From an uncultured Clostridia bacterium (GTDB lineage: Bacteria; Bacillota; Clostridia; TANB77; UBA1234): a DNA stretch of 64,000 nucleotides. The translations under genes were made by a program, and so were the position numbers. The stretch's first letter is position 1; each line of letters starts with the position of its first letter. The stretch is taken from NCBI GenBank assembly GCA_934149305.1, contig CAKPEF010000009.1:4541-68540 (forward strand), read 5' to 3'. Below are positions 48,865 to 57,195 of this stretch, piece by piece. The notes under the pieces were generated by a model. The model was not told the DNA's origin and made no database searches. It worked only from the letters and a program-made list of their open reading frames with translations.

Positions 48865-50026
48865 GTGATTATTATAGCTACAGCTGAAAAAAGTCTAGTG
48901 CGAAAGGCTGAAAATCAGATAACAAAAAATAAAAAGAAACATCTAGATTTTGGATTACTAGTAACAATATTTGTTTTACTTGGAATTCGGTCTTATGATG
49001 GTACTTAGTGCCAGCGCACCTAGCGCACTAACATATGAGGGAGATAGTTATTTTTACTTTAAGAGTCAGGCCAAAAACGCCTTACTTCGGAATAGTTCGG
49101 AATGTTTGTATTATCATTTGTAGACTATAGAATATACAAAGGCAGACTTGCCAACATTGGAATTGTATTAGCGCTTGTATTATTAGTTTTGGTATTTGTT
49201 CCAGGTCTTGGTGTAACTAGAAATGAAGCAACAAGATGGCTGAACATAGGTGTACAATTTCAACCATCAGAAGTAATGAAAGTAGCGGTAATAATCTTCT
49301 TGGCGGCACAATTATCAAAACATCCAGATGCAATGCATCATTTAATAAAAGGCGTATTGCCGTGCCTTTTACTACTTGGCGTTATAGCAGCACTTTTAAT
49401 AAAAGAACCACACATGAGTGCAACAGTAATAATACTTGTAATAGCAGCATCAATGATGTTTGTTGCGGGATTAAAATGGCGATACATAATACCAGTAGGT
49501 GCACTTGGCATAGTTGCATGCGTTATACTTGCAATGACATCAGAATATAGATGGAAGAGAGTAATAATATTCTTAGATCCTTGGCAAGATAAACTTCGGA
49601 GATGGTTGGCAAATTATACAATCACTTTATGCGATAGGCTCTGGAGGATTGTTTGGCGTTGGCCTTGGAAAAAGTACACAAAAATATATGTACATACCAG
49701 AGCCTCACAATGATTTTATATTTGCGATACTTGCGGAAGAATTAGGATTCGTTGGGGTAATCGGCGTTATGATATTATTTGCAATATTTATTTGGCGTGG
49801 AATAACAATAGCAATGAAAGCGCCAGACATGTTTGGAACATTAGTTGCAACTGGAATAACAACAATGGTTGGAATACAAGCATTATTTAGCGTAGCAGTA
49901 GTATCTTCATCAATGCCGGTTACAGGTATTCCATTACCTTTCTTTAGTTATGGAGGAACAGCGCTTATAATCCTTTTGTGTTCATGTGGAATATTACTTA
50001 ACATATCTAGAAACGCTGTAAAATAA
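48865..50026 (+). CDS. ftsW: Lipid II polymerase FtsW, with four +1 shifts at CGG
   Basis: SEDS-family glycosyltransferase of the divisome. Five frame segments join at ATT CGG T (48985), CTT CGG A (49085), GTT CGG A (49095) and CTT CGG A (49594). The result reads LLVTIFVLLGIGLMMVLSASAPSAL, ALLGIVGMFVLSFVDYR, NEATRWLNIGVQFQPSEVMK, HMSATVIILV and DKLGDGWQIIQSLYAIGSGGLFGVGLG, then PEPHNDFIFAILAEELGF and PVTGIPLPFFSYGG, a complete FtsW of about 386 residues. The span is 387 codons plus one base, equal to four +1 steps. The start is unusual: AGAGGTGAT is a good ribosome site, but the next in-frame codons are ATT ATT ATA GCT. I mark GTG at 48865, though ATA at 48874 may be the real initiator. Confidence 0.9.
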
Positions 50027-50071
50027 GAGGTGGAAAGTTGGATAAAGTTTTTGAAAAAATAAAAGAAGAAT

Positions 50072-50209
50072 ATGAGTGGAATGATTGGTTTTAGAAATAT
50101 TGCAGTACATGATTATAAAGAAATAGATAATGAAGTATTGAAAAATGTTATAGAAAATAACCTAAATGATTTATTAGAATTTGCTAGAACAATGTTAAAT
50201 ATAGAATAA
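50072..50209 (+). pseudogene. HepT (DUF86) toxin C-terminal remnant
   Basis: A 45-codon frame encodes GFRNIAVHDYKEIDNEVLKNVI, containing the HepT RxxxxHxY motif (R-NIAV-HD-Y), and ends ..NDLLEFARTMLNIE. The N-terminal two-thirds of HepT and its MntA-type antitoxin are missing, and there is no convincing ribosome site. It is a leftover of a HepT/MntA toxin-antitoxin module. Confidence 0.65.
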
Positions 50210-50211
50210 TA

Positions 50212-50263
50212 AAAAGAGTATAACTTAGAATGTAAAAATTCTAAATTATACTCTTTATTTTAA
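50212..50263. terminator. Bidirectional terminator between ftsW and dxs
   Basis: AAAAGAGTATAACTTAGAAT / ATTCTAAATTATACTCTT, an 18-bp stem with one mismatch, followed by TATTTT on the + side and A/T-rich sequence on the other. Confidence 0.85.
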
Positions 50264-52101
50264 ATGCATTTTGCAATTTCATTTGCAGACATATGAAATT
50301 CATCTTCGATAAAAGCAGTATCACCGTGTTTGATAAATTCATCAGGATAAGCAAAATATTGTGCATTTATATCTTTATGAGACGAAAGCAAATCTTTTAT
50401 ACTAGAAGAAAGTCCACCATTTATAACATTGTCTTCAATCACAATTACACTTTTAGTCTTTTTTACAGAAGTAAGAATAGTTTCTTTATCAAGTGGTTTT
50501 AAAAACCTTAAGTTTATAATTTCAAAAGATTTGTCCTTCCTAAGCTCCGCAACTTTTGTAGCAGTTAATACTGTTTTACCAAATGCAAGAATTGTAATAT
50601 CAGTGCCGTGAGAGATTATTTCAGACATACCAAGTTTTATAGGAACATTTTCTTCAGAAATCTTTGCAACATACCCATCACGAGGATATCTAATCGCAAT
50701 TGGACCATTATAGTAAATTGAAAACTCAAGCATTTTCTTTAGTTCATCGCCATCTTTTGGAGCCATTATCACAAGGTTTGGAATATGCGAAAGATAAGAC
50801 AAATCAAAAATTCCATGATGAGTTTCGCCATCAGCACCAACGATTCCAGCTCGGTCTATTGCAAAAACCACATGAAGTTTTTGAAGAGCAACGTCAATCA
50901 TAATCTGGTCGTATGCACGCTGCAAAAATGTTGAATAAACTGCAAAAACAGGTATAAAGCCCTGCTTGGCAAGTCCTGAAGCGAATGTTACTGCGTGGCA
51001 TTCTGAAATTCCAACATCAAAAAAACGATTAGGAAACATCTCTGCAAAGTCATTAAGCCCAGTACCATCTGGCATAGCTGCAGTTATTGCTAAAATTTTT
51101 TCATTCTCTTTCGCTAGCGAAACCAAAGTGCTTCCAAATTGTTTTGAATATGAATCAGATTTCTTTGATATAGTTTCGCCAGTGTTTTTATCAAACTTTG
51201 AAATAGCGTGAAATTTGTTGGGATTTTCTTCTGCAAATTTGTAGCCTTTTCCTTTTTTAGTAACTACATGAACAAGCACGGGCTTTTTAACTCTTTTGGC
51301 TCTATTTAAAATACTTATAAGATCATTTATATCATGTCCATCGATAGGACCTAAATAAGTAAATCCAAATTGTTCAAACATAACTCCATTAGGTAAAATA
51401 AATTCACGGATAGCATTCTTAATTCCCTCAATGACTCTAATTAAAAATTTGCCCACAAAAGGAATCAGATTCAAAAATTTTCTAACATTTTTCTTAGTAG
51501 ATGTATACAAAGGATTTGAACGTATTTCGTTTAGATAAGCAGAAAGATTGCCAACACTTGGCGAGATTGACATTTGATTATCATTTAAAACCACAATTAA
51601 GTTTGTATCATCAAGTTTAGCGTTATTAAGTCCCTCGAATGCAAGACCTCCTGTTAGTGAACCATCTCCAATAACAGCTATTGCATAATTATCATTTCCT
51701 TTAAGCTTATTTGCCGTGGCAATGCCAAGAGCTGCAGAAATTGATGTGCTACTGTGCCCAGTGTCAAAAGTATCATGAATACTCTCGCGTGACTTAGGAA
51801 AGCCACTAAGTCCACCTGTTTTTCTAAGAGTAGAAAACTTATCTTTTCTTCCGGTTAAAATCTTATGTACATAACATTGATGACCAACATCAAAAATAAT
51901 TTTATCCTCTGGCGAATTAAAAACATAATGAAGAGCCATAGTAAGTTCTACAACGCCAAGATTTGGGGCTAAATGACCACCAGTTTTTGAAATATTATCG
52001 ATTAAAAATTCTCTAATTTCACTTGCAAGCTCTGGTAGCTTATTTTTATCTAATTTTTTAAAATCATCTAAAGTATTGATGTTATCTAATAAATTCGACA
52101 T
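50260..52101 (-). CDS. dxs: 1-deoxy-D-xylulose-5-phosphate synthase
   Basis: First enzyme of the MEP isoprenoid pathway: condenses pyruvate and glyceraldehyde 3-phosphate using thiamine diphosphate. The 613 residues show GHLAPNLGVVELTMALHYVF, DVGHQCYVHKILTGR near residue 75, the ThDP motif GDGSLTGGLAFEGLNNA near 145, YLGPIDGHDINDL near 245, AITAAMPDGTGL and DRAGIVGADGETHHG near 415. It supplies undecaprenyl phosphate for the nearby cell-wall genes. Own promoter at 52162-52134; transcribed against the surrounding + strand genes. Confidence 0.97.
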   Translation of the reverse strand: MSNLLDNINTLDDFKKLDKNKLPELASEIREFLIDNISKTGGHLAPNLGVVELTMALHYVFNSPEDKIIFDVGHQCYVHKILTGRKDKFSTLRKTGGLSGFPKSRESIHDTFDTGHSSTSISAALGIATANKLKGNDNYAIAVIGDGSLTGGLAFEGLNNAKLDDTNLIVVLNDNQMSISPSVGNLSAYLNEIRSNPLYTSTKKNVRKFLNLIPFVGKFLIRVIEGIKNAIREFILPNGVMFEQFGFTYLGPIDGHDINDLISILNRAKRVKKPVLVHVVTKKGKGYKFAEENPNKFHAISKFDKNTGETISKKSDSYSKQFGSTLVSLAKENEKILAITAAMPDGTGLNDFAEMFPNRFFDVGISECHAVTFASGLAKQGFIPVFAVYSTFLQRAYDQIMIDVALQKLHVVFAIDRAGIVGADGETHHGIFDLSYLSHIPNLVIMAPKDGDELKKMLEFSIYYNGPIAIRYPRDGYVAKISEENVPIKLGMSEIISHGTDITILAFGKTVLTATKVAELRKDKSFEIINLRFLKPLDKETILTSVKKTKSVIVIEDNVINGGLSSSIKDLLSSHKDINAQYFAYPDEFIKHGDTAFIEDEFHMSANEIAKCI

Positions 52102-52133
52102 AACAATCCTTTCTTTTTTTAAAACTTTCGTAA

Positions 52134-52162
52134 ATTATATCATGTATATGGCAAATATTCAA
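52134..52162 (-). promoter_or_regulatory. dxs promoter
   Basis: On the minus strand: TTGAAT, 17 bases, TATAAT. Confidence 0.75.
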
Positions 52163-52188
52163 ACTTATGCTCATATATTTAAAATCTA

Positions 52189-52217
52189 TTGTTAATTGTA
52201 TCATAATATTGTATAAT
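52189..52217 (+). promoter_or_regulatory. Promoter of the DUF1385-prmC-whiA unit
   Basis: TTGTTA, 17 bases, TATAAT, about 40 bases before the DUF1385 start. Confidence 0.75.
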
Positions 52218-52256
52218 TTGTTTGATGCAAATATTAGAAGAGGGTGTTTTAATAAA

Positions 52257-53171
52257 ATGAGTGAAAAGAAAATGACTTCGATTGGTGGACAAGCAGTTAT
52301 AGAGGGAGTTATGATGAGAGGACCTCATAAGATAGCGACTGCTGTTAGAAAACCGGATGGAGAAATAATAATAGATGAAAAAGAAAGCAAAAGCTTAGGC
52401 AAAATAGCAAAGGTTCCTATAATAAGAGGAGTTATTGCATTTATAAGCTCAATGGTTATAGGCGTTAAATCTTTGATGTTTTCAGCTAAATTTTATGATG
52501 TAGAAGATGAAAATAAAAAAGAGCAAAAAAAAGAAACAAAAGAAAATATGTCAGATTGGATGATATATGGTTCAGTTATTTTGGCTATTTGCATGAGTGT
52601 TGGCTTATTTATTGTATTGCCTAATGTTATTTCAAACATATTCGTTCCAAATAAAGAAGCAAATCCAGTAATATATAACTTAGTCGAAAGCATTGTGAAA
52701 ATAGCAATTTTCTTAGGATATTTGTTTGCCGTGTCACTAATGAAAGATATTCAAAGAACATTTGAATATCACGGTGCAGAACATAAAACTATTTTTTGTT
52801 ACGAAAATGGAGAAGAGCTAATACTAGAGAATGTGAAAAAATACAGCAGATTTCATCCGAGATGTGGAACTAGCTTTTTATTATTTGTAGTCATAATAAG
52901 CATAATAGTTTTTTCATTAGTGGGTGTGTACGAAAATCCATTTATAAATTTAGGTTTAAGATTGCTACTACTACCTTTAGTTGCAGGTATATCATATGAA
53001 ATAATAAAATTTGCTGGCAGAAGCACAAGTAAGTACATAACATGGCTTAATGCACCAGGCAAGTGGCTTCAAAGATTAACAACAAGAGAACCAGATGAAA
53101 AGCAAATTGAAGTTGCAATAGCAGCATTAAAAGCTGTTATACCAGAAAACAAGGACGATGATATATGGTAA
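52257..53171 (+). CDS. DUF1385 family membrane protein (YqhQ-like)
   Basis: A 304-residue membrane protein. The family signature SIGGQAVIEGVMMRGPHKIATAVR stands at the very N-terminus, and there are three to four helices (residues ~55-75, 98-125, 140-165, 210-245). DIQRTFEYHGAEHKTIFCYE with RFHPRCGTSFL (His/Cys-rich, possible metal site) is the second conserved block. Function unknown; commonly next to prmC and prfA in Firmicutes, as here. The start ATG 52257 has AGAGGGTG upstream. Its stop overlaps the prmC start. Confidence 0.9.
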   Translation: MSEKKMTSIGGQAVIEGVMMRGPHKIATAVRKPDGEIIIDEKESKSLGKIAKVPIIRGVIAFISSMVIGVKSLMFSAKFYDVEDENKKEQKKETKENMSDWMIYGSVILAICMSVGLFIVLPNVISNIFVPNKEANPVIYNLVESIVKIAIFLGYLFAVSLMKDIQRTFEYHGAEHKTIFCYENGEELILENVKKYSRFHPRCGTSFLLFVVIISIIVFSLVGVYENPFINLGLRLLLLPLVAGISYEIIKFAGRSTSKYITWLNAPGKWLQRLTTREPDEKQIEVAIAALKAVIPENKDDDIW

Positions 53172-53977
53172 AAGATATAAATGAAGTATTAAGAGAAGCG
53201 AAAAGTATCTTAAAAGCAAATGAAATAGATGAAAGAGAAGCAAGGTTATTACTTGCTTTTTCTTTAGAAACGACAATAGAAAAATTGTTTATAAAAAAGG
53301 ATATAACAGGAATCGAATATAACAAATATATAAAAATAATAAAAAAAAGAGCCGAAGGCATGCCTTATGCGTATATAACGGGACATAAAGAATTTATGAA
53401 ATTAGATTTTATCGTAAATAAAAATGTTTTGATTCCTAGAGAAGACACAGAAATCTTAGTAGAAGAAACAATAAAATTAAACAAAAAGAAAATACTAGAC
53501 ATGTGCACTGGAAGTGGTTGCATAGCAATAAGTCTTGCAAAATACATAGATAATGCAAAAGTAGATGGTGTAGATATTAGCAAAAGAGCGCTTACAATAG
53601 CGAAGCTAAATGCAAAGCAAAATAATGTGAATGTAAACTTTATAAATTCAAATTTATTTGAAGAAGTGACTAGTACATATGATGTGATAGTTTCAAATCC
53701 GCCATATATAAGAAAAAGGGACATGGAGAACTTACAAAAAGAAGTAATAAGAGAACCAGAAAAGGCATTAGATGGCGGAGAAGATGGATTATATTTTTAT
53801 AAAAAAATAATAAAAGAAGCAAAGAAATATTTAAATGAAGAGGGATACTTAATATTTGAAATAGGTTTTGACCAAGCAAAAAAAGTATCAGAGTTATTGA
53901 AAAAATATAATTATAAAAATATAGAAGTAATAAAAGATTTATCTAAAAATGATAGAGTTGTAAAAGCTCAAAAATAA
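53165..53977 (+). CDS. prmC: Release factor glutamine methyltransferase
   Basis: PrmC methylates the GGQ glutamine of peptide-release factors. The 270 residues have an N-terminal helical domain, the SAM motif ILDMCTGSGCIAISLAKY near residue 110 and the catalytic NPPYIR near 178 (preceded by VIVSNPP). The ATG overlaps the preceding gene by 7 bases (ATGG TAA), implying translational coupling. prfA is not adjacent in this window. Confidence 0.95.
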   Translation: MVKDINEVLREAKSILKANEIDEREARLLLAFSLETTIEKLFIKKDITGIEYNKYIKIIKKRAEGMPYAYITGHKEFMKLDFIVNKNVLIPREDTEILVEETIKLNKKKILDMCTGSGCIAISLAKYIDNAKVDGVDISKRALTIAKLNAKQNNVNVNFINSNLFEEVTSTYDVIVSNPPYIRKRDMENLQKEVIREPEKALDGGEDGLYFYKKIIKEAKKYLNEEGYLIFEIGFDQAKKVSELLKKYNYKNIEVIKDLSKNDRVVKAQK

Positions 53978-53992
53978 AAGGGGAGATAGAAA

Positions 53993-54931
53993 GTGTCTTT
54001 TTCATCTGAACTAAAAGAAGAACTAAGTAAAATAAGCAATCATAATAACGAATGTTGCAAAATGGCAGAACTTGCAGGCTATTTAATAACAAATTGTAAT
54101 GTTGTAAAAGAAAATGGAGAATTTATATTAAAAATGACAACAGAAAATTCTTCAGCAATAAAAAGAGTGTATAATGCGTTTAAGAAAATATATGGAATAG
54201 AACCAATAACAAATGTTACAAGAGAAACAACCGATAATGGAATGTTATTTGAACTTTATGTATCAGATAAAAAAGACTTGCAAAAAATATTTGAAAACTC
54301 ACTTATAAATATAGATGCAAATTTGCAAATCGTGATAGATGATAAAGGAAAAATAAAAGAAAAAGAATGTTGTATGAAAGCATTTTTAAGAGGGGTATTC
54401 TTAGGCACGGGTTCAATTGCAACACCTGAAAATGCAAATCACTTAGAAATAGTATTAAATAATGTTGAAAATGCAAATTTTATAAATAGTATATTGCATG
54501 AACTTGGAGTAAATGCAAAGATAATAAAAAGAAAAAAATCAACAGTTCTATATCTAAAAGACGCAGAGGAAATTTCAAAATTTTTAGTAATAATAGGCTC
54601 TAACATAAGCGTATTATCTTATGAACAAACGAGAGTAATGAAAGAATATAGAAATGATATAAACAGAAAAATAAATTGCGAGGTTGCTAATATGGATAAG
54701 GTTGCAACAGCGGCATCAAATCAATTAAATGATATAATGTTAATAAAAAGTAAAAATAGATTTATGGAGCTTTCAAAAGAACTTCAAGACGTTGCATTAC
54801 TAAGAGAAAAAAATCCAGAAGCAAGTTTAGAAAAAATAGGAGAAATGTTAGAGCCAAGACTTAGTAAAGCAGGGGTAAGTCACAGATTTAAAAAGATAAA
54901 GCAAATAGCAGATGAATTGCGTAATGAATAG
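53993..54931 (+). CDS. whiA: DNA-binding protein WhiA
   Basis: A 312-residue WhiA with a GTG start (GGGGAGA upstream). The N-terminal part is a degenerate LAGLIDADG homing-endonuclease fold (MAELAGYLITNCNVV, CCMKAFLRGVFLGTGSIATPE). The C-terminal part is the HTH domain (LLREKNPEASLEKIGEMLEPRLSKAGVSHRFKKIKQIA). In Firmicutes and Actinobacteria it influences cell division and chromosome segregation. rapZ and yvcK, frequent neighbours, are absent. Confidence 0.95.
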   Translation: MSFSSELKEELSKISNHNNECCKMAELAGYLITNCNVVKENGEFILKMTTENSSAIKRVYNAFKKIYGIEPITNVTRETTDNGMLFELYVSDKKDLQKIFENSLINIDANLQIVIDDKGKIKEKECCMKAFLRGVFLGTGSIATPENANHLEIVLNNVENANFINSILHELGVNAKIIKRKKSTVLYLKDAEEISKFLVIIGSNISVLSYEQTRVMKEYRNDINRKINCEVANMDKVATAASNQLNDIMLIKSKNRFMELSKELQDVALLREKNPEASLEKIGEMLEPRLSKAGVSHRFKKIKQIADELRNE

Positions 54932-54972
54932 ATACAACTAGAAATAATCTAGAACATTAAGGGAGAATAACC

Positions 54973-56040
54973 ATGAAATCAATATACATACATATTCCAT
55001 ATTGTAAACAAAAATGCTTGTATTGCGACTTTAACTCATATTCGAATAAAGAAGATACAATAAATAAGTATTTTGACGCACTGATAGAAGAAATAAAATC
55101 GTATAATATAAAAGAATTAAACACAATATATTTTGGAGGAGGTACGCCATCATTTGTAGATAGCAAGTATATAAGAGAGATAATGTCGATTCTTCCAAAA
55201 GCAAACGAAGTGACACTAGAACTAAATCCAGGAACAGTGAATAAAGAAAAATTGGCAGAATATAAAAATATAGGAATAAATAGATTAAGCATGGGACTTC
55301 AAGCAATTCAAAATGATATTTTAAAAGAAATAGGCAGAATACACACTCTAAATGACTTTGAAGAAGCATTTAAATTAGCAAGAAGTGTTGGCTTTAATAA
55401 TATAAATGTAGATTTAATGCATGGTTTGCCAAATCAGTCAGTGCAAGATTTTAAAGATAGTGTAGATTATTTAGTGAAATTAGGACCAGAGCATATATCA
55501 TGTTATTCTCTTATATTGCATAATGATGTTTTCAAAAACTTGCCAACAGAGGAAGATGAACGAAAGATGTATTATTATGCAAAAGAAAAATTAAAAGAAA
55601 GCGGATATATTCATTATGAGATATCTAATTTTGCAAAAAGTGGAAAAGAATCAAAACATAATCTAGTTTATTGGAATCAAGAAGAATATGTAGGCGTTGG
55701 TGCTGGTGCAAGCTCATATTTAAACGGCGAAAGATATACAAATGTATCTAGCATAGAAGAATATATAAAACGAATAAATAGAGGCGAAAGTGTAAATATA
55801 ATAGAAGAAAAACAAAATTCGGAAGATAAGCTAAATGAATATATGATATTAAAATTAAGGCTTATAAAAGGTGTAAATATAAAAGAAACGAACGAAAAAT
55901 TTAAAACAGATATAGTAAAAAAATACGAAAAAAGTTTAGAAAAACTAAAAAAACTTGGACTAATAAAAATAGATGAAAACATATATCTTACAGATAAAGG
56001 CTTAGACCTAGCAAACATTGTGTGGGAAGAATTTATATAA
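54973..56040 (+). CDS. hemW: Radical SAM heme chaperone HemW-like protein
   Basis: A 355-residue coproporphyrinogen-III-oxidase-like radical SAM protein. The Fe-S motif is PYCKQKCLYCDFNS near residue 9 (CxxxCxxC plus the extra Cys-x-F of the HemN family). SAM-binding IYFGGGTPSF lies near 54, MGLQAIQNDILKEIGRIH near 115, and the HemW-type NVDLMHGLPNQS near 153. It lacks the N-terminal extension of true HemN, so a heme-chaperone or unrelated SAM role is likelier than porphyrin synthesis. GGGAGA precedes the ATG. Confidence 0.9.
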   Translation: MKSIYIHIPYCKQKCLYCDFNSYSNKEDTINKYFDALIEEIKSYNIKELNTIYFGGGTPSFVDSKYIREIMSILPKANEVTLELNPGTVNKEKLAEYKNIGINRLSMGLQAIQNDILKEIGRIHTLNDFEEAFKLARSVGFNNINVDLMHGLPNQSVQDFKDSVDYLVKLGPEHISCYSLILHNDVFKNLPTEEDERKMYYYAKEKLKESGYIHYEISNFAKSGKESKHNLVYWNQEEYVGVGAGASSYLNGERYTNVSSIEEYIKRINRGESVNIIEEKQNSEDKLNEYMILKLRLIKGVNIKETNEKFKTDIVKKYEKSLEKLKKLGLIKIDENIYLTDKGLDLANIVWEEFI

Positions 56041-56096
56041 ACCAAACCTTTCCAGAATTACAAATAAAAAAACAGTTAATACTATGTGTGAGAGCG

Positions 56097-56179
56097 GGAA
56101 GTGTAAATTAACTTATAAAATAAAATATACTGTATAAAATGTAGCGGAGCACAGTGTGCTCCATAAAATTAACACAACC
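56097..56179 (+). mobile_element. MITE-like element, family B, shortened
   Basis: GGAAGTGTAAATTAACTTATAAAATAAAATATACTG, core TAGCGGAGCACAGTGTGCTCC, right end AACACAACC. It ends 24 bases before the DUF378 gene. Confidence 0.6.
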
Positions 56180-56202
56180 TGATAGCGAAGGGAGGTAAAA
56201 AT

Positions 56203-56406
56203 ATGAGAGGATTATATAACACAGCTCTTACACTTTTAATAATCGGAGGAATAAATTGGGGACTTATAGGATTATTTAACTACAATTTAGTTGATGCCCT
56301 ATTTGGAAGTGCTACTTGGATCACAAGACTTGTATATATAGTAGTTGGTGCATCTGCAATTTGCTCTTTTGGATTATTTGCTAGAACAGCAGAAAGAGAT
56401 AGATAA
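56203..56406 (+). CDS. DUF378 family small membrane protein
   Basis: A 67-residue protein with two membrane helices. LLIIGGINWGLIGLFNYNLVD and TRLVYIVVGASAICSF are the family hallmarks (G-x-x-NWGL). Function unknown. Strong GGGAGG site before the ATG. It lies upstream of another membrane-protein gene, 56 bases away. Confidence 0.9.
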   Translation: MRGLYNTALTLLIIGGINWGLIGLFNYNLVDALFGSATWITRLVYIVVGASAICSFGLFARTAERDR

Positions 56407-56461
56407 ATAAAATGCATGGTATTCTAAGACCATGCAAATATACATAAAGGGAGGCAAACAA

Positions 56462-57017
56462 ATGAATAAAATAACTTTAGAAAAAATCGAAAAACTATTT
56501 ATGTATTTTATCATGTATTCAGTAATAGGCTGGACATATGAAGTGTTTTTAGAAACAGTCATTTATAAATGGGGCTTTTCAAACAGAGGAGTACTATTTG
56601 GCCCATATTGTCCAGTATACGGATTTGGAGTGCTCATATTCCTATTTACAGTGTATCCAATCATAAAAGATAAACCAATAAAAAAGAGACTCCTATACAT
56701 ACCAATAGTGTTTATCGGTTGCATGGTAATCGCCACTCTTTTAGAATTGCTTACATCATATTTGTGCGAATTAACGATGGGCTCATGGCCATGGCAAACA
56801 TATGCAAGAGATTATAAAATACATTTTCAAGGAAGAATAGCATTAAGTCCAAGCATAAGATTTGGTCTTGGCGGAACAGTATTTTTATACATATTGCAAC
56901 CAGTATTTGAAAAACTAATGCAAAAGCTTCGGAGCAAAGAAGATAAACATTATATCAATATCATTAGCTATAGTAATGCTAATCGATGTGCTTTATACAT
57001 TTATATTAAAAAAATAA
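56462..57017 (+). CDS. CmpB-like putative ABC-transporter type IV membrane protein, with one +1 shift at CGG
   Basis: A membrane protein of the PF06541-type family. Residues 1-156 show MYFIMYSVIGWTYEVFLETV, the hallmark NRGVLFGPYCPVYGFG near residue 43, LLELLTSYLCE and a conserved YKIHFQGRIALSPSIRFG. At CTT CGG A (56927-56933) the zero frame runs on into a hydrophilic, clearly non-native tail. The +1 frame gives KLGAKKINIISISLAIVMLIDVLYTFILKK and a stop at 57015-57017, supplying the missing last membrane helix with the family's LID motif. 184 residues in total. The 178 bases after it (57018-57195) contain only AT-rich promoter-like sequence. Confidence 0.82.
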
Positions 57018-57195
57018 ATATTTCAAATCAAAACTTATATATTTTATTAAAAAAAGAAATTCTTTTTACAATAGCATATATAAGTTTTAATTGGATTAAC
57101 TTTCAAAAAAATATATTTCTTTTTTAATATTATTAGTATATAATGAAAAAGCAGTTAAGGTAATAACTAGCAACATAAGAGAGAGGAAGATTTAA

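Noticed and set aside
47838..50026. mraY and ftsW as pseudogenes
   Set aside because: All conserved motifs are present once the +1 steps are applied. There are no other stops or deletions, and both are essential genes in a normal dcw position.
50027..50209. A functional HepT toxin after ftsW
   Set aside because: Only the C-terminal third is present, with no antitoxin partner and no clear start.
56462..57127. The longer zero-frame version of the CmpB-like protein
   Set aside because: Its tail after 56930 is hydrophilic and unlike the family, while the +1 frame gives the expected last membrane helix and a prompt stop.
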